Source of the DNA: an uncultured Clostridia bacterium
GTDB lineage: Bacteria > Bacillota > Clostridia > Christensenellales > CAG-314
Direction of reading: 5' to 3'
DNA length: 64,000 nucleotides
Assembly: GCA_947629985.1 (NCBI GenBank)
Contig: CANRFV010000005.1
Coordinates: 1-64,000, forward strand
Part shown: in pieces, positions 62,229 to 64,000 of the stretch
Layout of the letters: each line of letters begins with the position of its first letter
Position numbering within the stretch: the first letter of the stretch is position 1
The notes under the pieces: generated by a model
What the model was told of the DNA's origin: nothing
The model's database searches: none
Seen by the model: the letters and a program-made list of their open reading frames with translations, nothing else
Made by a program: the position numbers and the translations under genes

Positions 62229-62255
62229 CATTATTGCAAAAATACACGCAAAACA

Positions 62256-62690
62256 TTGCCGACAGGCAAATAGTCGCCTATCGGCGAGTGAGATTTTGCA
62301 GTAAAGCAAATAGTTGCCTTACTGCAAAGTGTTATTTCGCTACGCGAAGTGATAGTATTTGCTGACGCAAATAGTGCGACATTGCCCGTGGGCAAATATT
62401 TTTCCGTCTACGACGGAAAAGTGAGATTTACGTGCAAGCGCGTAAGTGAGATTGTTTGCTGCGCAAACAGTTGCGGCTTTTTTTATTTGAAACATTTTTA
62501 AGTAATAAAAAAATTACTGTCGAGAAGTACTTCCCGACAATAATAATTTTCAAATTATGTCAACCTTAACTTTGCCGTTAGGCAAAATAACACTTTTCCG
62601 CTGAAAGCGGAAAAATAACACTCGCCGTAGGCGAATAACACTTACGCGCTTGCGCGTAAATAACACTGTTCGCCTAAGCGAACACCACGC
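62256..62690. repeat. Hairpin array with two oppositely oriented halves
   Basis: The left half (62256-62477) has hairpins such as ATTGCC-GACA-GGCAAT-like, TCGCC-TATC-GGCGA, TTTCGC-TAC-GCGAA, ATTTGC-TGAC-GCAAAT, TTGCCC-GT-GGGCAA and TTCCGTC-TAC-GACGGAA, joined by AGTGAGATT, AGTGTTATT or AGTGATAGT. After an AT-rich centre with a TGTCG/CGACA hairpin (62518-62540), the right half (about 62572-62690) has TTTGCC-GTTA-GGCAAA, TTTCCGCT/AGCGGAAA, CGCC-GTA-GGCG, TACGCGC/GCGCGTA and GTTCGC/GCGAAC joined by AATAACACT, the reverse complement. Same family as the array at 43595-43893. Confidence 0.85.
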
Positions 62691-63000
62691 AAGCGGAAAC
62701 AACTCAAATTCCGTCAACAAGCGGCGACCCTAAACAAGCAACAAGCAGTACGACTAAACCCAACCTTGTAAAACCCGCCTTGGCGGGCAGTTTAACTAAA
62801 CACCGCAAACTACGGACCTGTGCCGAAGTTTGCGACCTAACGGGGGATGCCGGGGATGTTCACCCCGGCGAAAGTCGGAATAATGAAGCAACGGGCAGTT
62901 GCTTCCTTGTTAGTCCGACCGTGCGGACGCGTAAGCGCACGAAGTGCAAGGTTGCAAGGCGCAAGCCGCCGTCAACCAAGTCCGCACGCGCCTGGTCGGA
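62690..63000. repeat. Composite repeat (copy C) ending at the carbamoyltransferase-like stop codon
   Basis: It contains, inverted relative to element B, GGAAACAACTCAAATTCCG and AAACCCAACCTTGT, then the three-stem module (62803-62921), and ends CTGGTCGGA, 1-2 bp before the stop codon of the next gene. It shares the GGTCGG end with copies A and B but has no clear left end; there the hairpin array begins instead. Confidence 0.6.
62803..62921. repeat. Three-stem module, copy 2
   Basis: Partner of 51008-51129, in the same orientation: GCAAACT/AAGTTTGC, GCCGGGG/CCCCGGC with a shorter loop, and GAAGCAAC/GTTGCTTC, then CCTTGTTAGTCCGACCG. Confidence 0.7.
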
Positions 63001-63001
63001 A

Positions 63002-63838
63002 TCAGTTTTTGCGCACCAAATACAACACCGCCATTGCCACAGCCACGTAGCAACTTTGGCGCAGATTTTCCACGCTGTCGTTATAGGACGCGCGTACTCC
63101 GCCGTGCGCTACCGTTCGGCAACCCAACAACGGACAATTTACATGCGCCTTGTCCAACAATTCGTCGGGTATGCCCACTGCACTGCCGTAATACGACGCG
63201 CCGTCGCAACCGTTGTCAAGTCCCAAATCGATTACCGCGTCCGCGCCCGCAAATGCCGCAGTCGGATCGTCCAGCACAATGCCCGTGCGCGGCGTTTGAA
63301 TGTCGCACGACGGCAAGTACCACACAAGATCTGAACCGAACAAATGCAAACAGTAATTGAGTTCATCCATTACGTTGACGTCGCGATTGCCCACAACCGA
63401 CACGTTGAGATTTTGCAAACCGTCAAGTTTGATATTGAGCGTCATAATGTCGGCAAGAGCGGTAATCGGGTCGCTGTCGCTTGTGCCGCCGTTTACCGTT
63501 GCGCACCGCATAAGCGCGGCAACGCGTTTTATTTCGTTAAGATCCGACATTTGCGCCACAACGGTGTTTACGCCCATACTGTCCAGCGCAAGGCAACTGT
63601 CCGCCTTGTTTTCCGCGCCGTACACGGGGCAAAACGCGCCCGACATATACGAAGTTGCCAAACCGAACGCCGTGCTTGACAAACAGCAATTTGTCCACAC
63701 GCCGCCCACGACGCTGCCTATCAGTTGCGGTCCCTTTTTGCTTCCCGTTGTGTAAATGCGCCGCATTTGCGCGGCAATTTGCAATATATTTGTTATATCT
63801 TTTTTGTCAAGTTCATGTAACGATAACAAATTTTTCAT
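63002..63838 (-). CDS. Aspartate/ornithine carbamoyltransferase-fold protein lacking catalytic motifs
   Basis: A 278-residue protein aligned by eye over its whole length with aspartate carbamoyltransferase (SLHELDKKDITNILQIA at the start; NLNVSVVG before the second domain; ending VAVAMAVLYLV). The residues that bind carbamoyl phosphate are gone: the STRTR loop is replaced by CCLSS (residues 51-55), the HPTQ motif by DPIT (123-126), and the late HPLPR motif is not visible. It is about 30 residues short. It follows the rluA-type gene by 1 bp, where Firmicutes often have rluA-pyrR-pyrB. It is probably a non-catalytic relative rather than a working PyrB. Confidence 0.75.
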   Translation of the reverse strand: MKNLLSLHELDKKDITNILQIAAQMRRIYTTGSKKGPQLIGSVVGGVWTNCCLSSTAFGLATSYMSGAFCPVYGAENKADSCLALDSMGVNTVVAQMSDLNEIKRVAALMRCATVNGGTSDSDPITALADIMTLNIKLDGLQNLNVSVVGNRDVNVMDELNYCLHLFGSDLVWYLPSCDIQTPRTGIVLDDPTAAFAGADAVIDLGLDNGCDGASYYGSAVGIPDELLDKAHVNCPLLGCRTVAHGGVRASYNDSVENLRQSCYVAVAMAVLYLVRKN

Positions 63839-63839
63839 T

Positions 63840-64000
63840 TTATTTTTGCCTGCTGCGTAACGATTGCAGCACCTTGTCGAAGTAATCGGGCAGGGGCGCG
63901 GTAAACGTCATTTCCTTGCCCGTTACGGGGTGTTTGAAAGTAAGTTGAGCGGCGTGCAACAACTGCCCGTCAAGTTGCCATTTGCACTTGGAGTAGCCGT
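63840..64000 (-). CDS. RluA-family 23S/tRNA pseudouridine synthase, C-terminal end (partial)
   Basis: Only about the last 53 codons are in the window; the gene continues past the right edge. The end reads HAAQLTFKHPVTGKEMTF followed by APLPDYFDKVL, which is the typical C-terminus of RluA/RluD-type synthases, where this HA..L.F.HP segment closes the catalytic fold. The stop codon at 63840-63842 lies 1 bp before the start codon of the carbamoyltransferase-like gene, so the two are translationally coupled. Confidence 0.88.
   Translation of the reverse strand, partial: GYSKCKWQLDGQLLHAAQLTFKHPVTGKEMTFTAPLPDYFDKVLQSLRSRQK

Noticed and set aside
62780-63334. Plus-strand frame of 184 codons over the composite repeat
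   Set aside because: The first part is a translation of the three-stem module and the rest is antisense to the carbamoyltransferase-like gene; similar frames occur over the other copy, showing they come from the repeat.

Overview
The window looks like a chromosomal segment of an uncultured Clostridia-type Bacillota (Firmicutes). The reasons are consensus sigma-A promoters (TTGACA, 17 bp, TATAAT-like) before most operons, AGGAG-type ribosome binding sites, Firmicutes gene orders (tmk-holB-ricT, greA-lysS, rplM-rpsI, plus an rluA next to a carbamoyltransferase-fold gene), a tRNA with encoded CCA, and several very large secreted lipoproteins of the kind found on gut anaerobes. Coding DNA is GCG/CGC-rich and intergenic DNA is AT-rich. 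Most genes lie on the minus strand.

Layout, left to right: (1) 1-2262, two lipoprotein genes (one cut by the edge) with Cys-x-x-Cys repeats, the second carrying glucan-binding-like domains. (2) 2416-4879, a flavodoxin-fold/SCP2 protein and a solitary tyrosine recombinase. (3) 5101-10628, housekeeping genes: lysS, greA, a DUF362 ferredoxin, a nucleosidase, tRNA-Gly(CCC), a conserved small protein and a DEDDh exonuclease. (4) 10785-14275, a ferrous-iron uptake operon (feoA-feoA-feoB and a small Cys-rich membrane protein) with paired operators. (5) 14479-23243, a YwaF-like membrane protein and an ABC exporter operon encoding a 1751-residue Ig-like surface protein. (6) 24201-33722, core functions: rpsI, rplM, an acyltransferase, mnmA, rho, glpK, yfcE, ricT, holB and tmk. 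(7) 33991-35044, a short alkyltransferase and two tandem small membrane-anchored proteins. (8) 35294-50084, two giant Cys-repeat lipoproteins, a GNAT protein, plsX, a DUF4143 ATPase and a 5'-truncated lipoprotein fragment. (9) 51240-60558, a NagD-type phosphatase, a RelB/YafQ toxin-antitoxin pair and an alpha-glucan operon (malQ-glgB-glgP-GH13). (10) 61108-64000, a DMT transporter, a carbamoyltransferase-fold protein lacking its catalytic motifs, and the 3' end of an RluA pseudouridine synthase.

How the parts fit: the four-gene glucan operon handles branched alpha-glucan inside the cell, and the lipoprotein at 649-2262 could bind such glucan outside. The large Cys-repeat lipoproteins share one plan (lipobox Cys at residue 24, then repeated CxxC units, then a different C-terminal module) and look like a surface-display family that swaps its end domains.

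The least explained content is non-coding. There are arrays of short perfect hairpins whose stems vary while a 9-nt linker (AGTGATATT-like) stays constant (43595-43893 and 62256-62690, with a single-copy relative near 411-500). There are also dispersed elements bounded by GCCGACCAC/GTGGTCGGC inverted ends that sit within a few bases of stop codons (41817-42246, 50406-51235, 52919-52939, and a relative at 62690-63000). A promoterless lipoprotein fragment at 43875-45341 lies between two oppositely oriented hairpin units. All assignments come from reading the sequence alone; no database search was possible.
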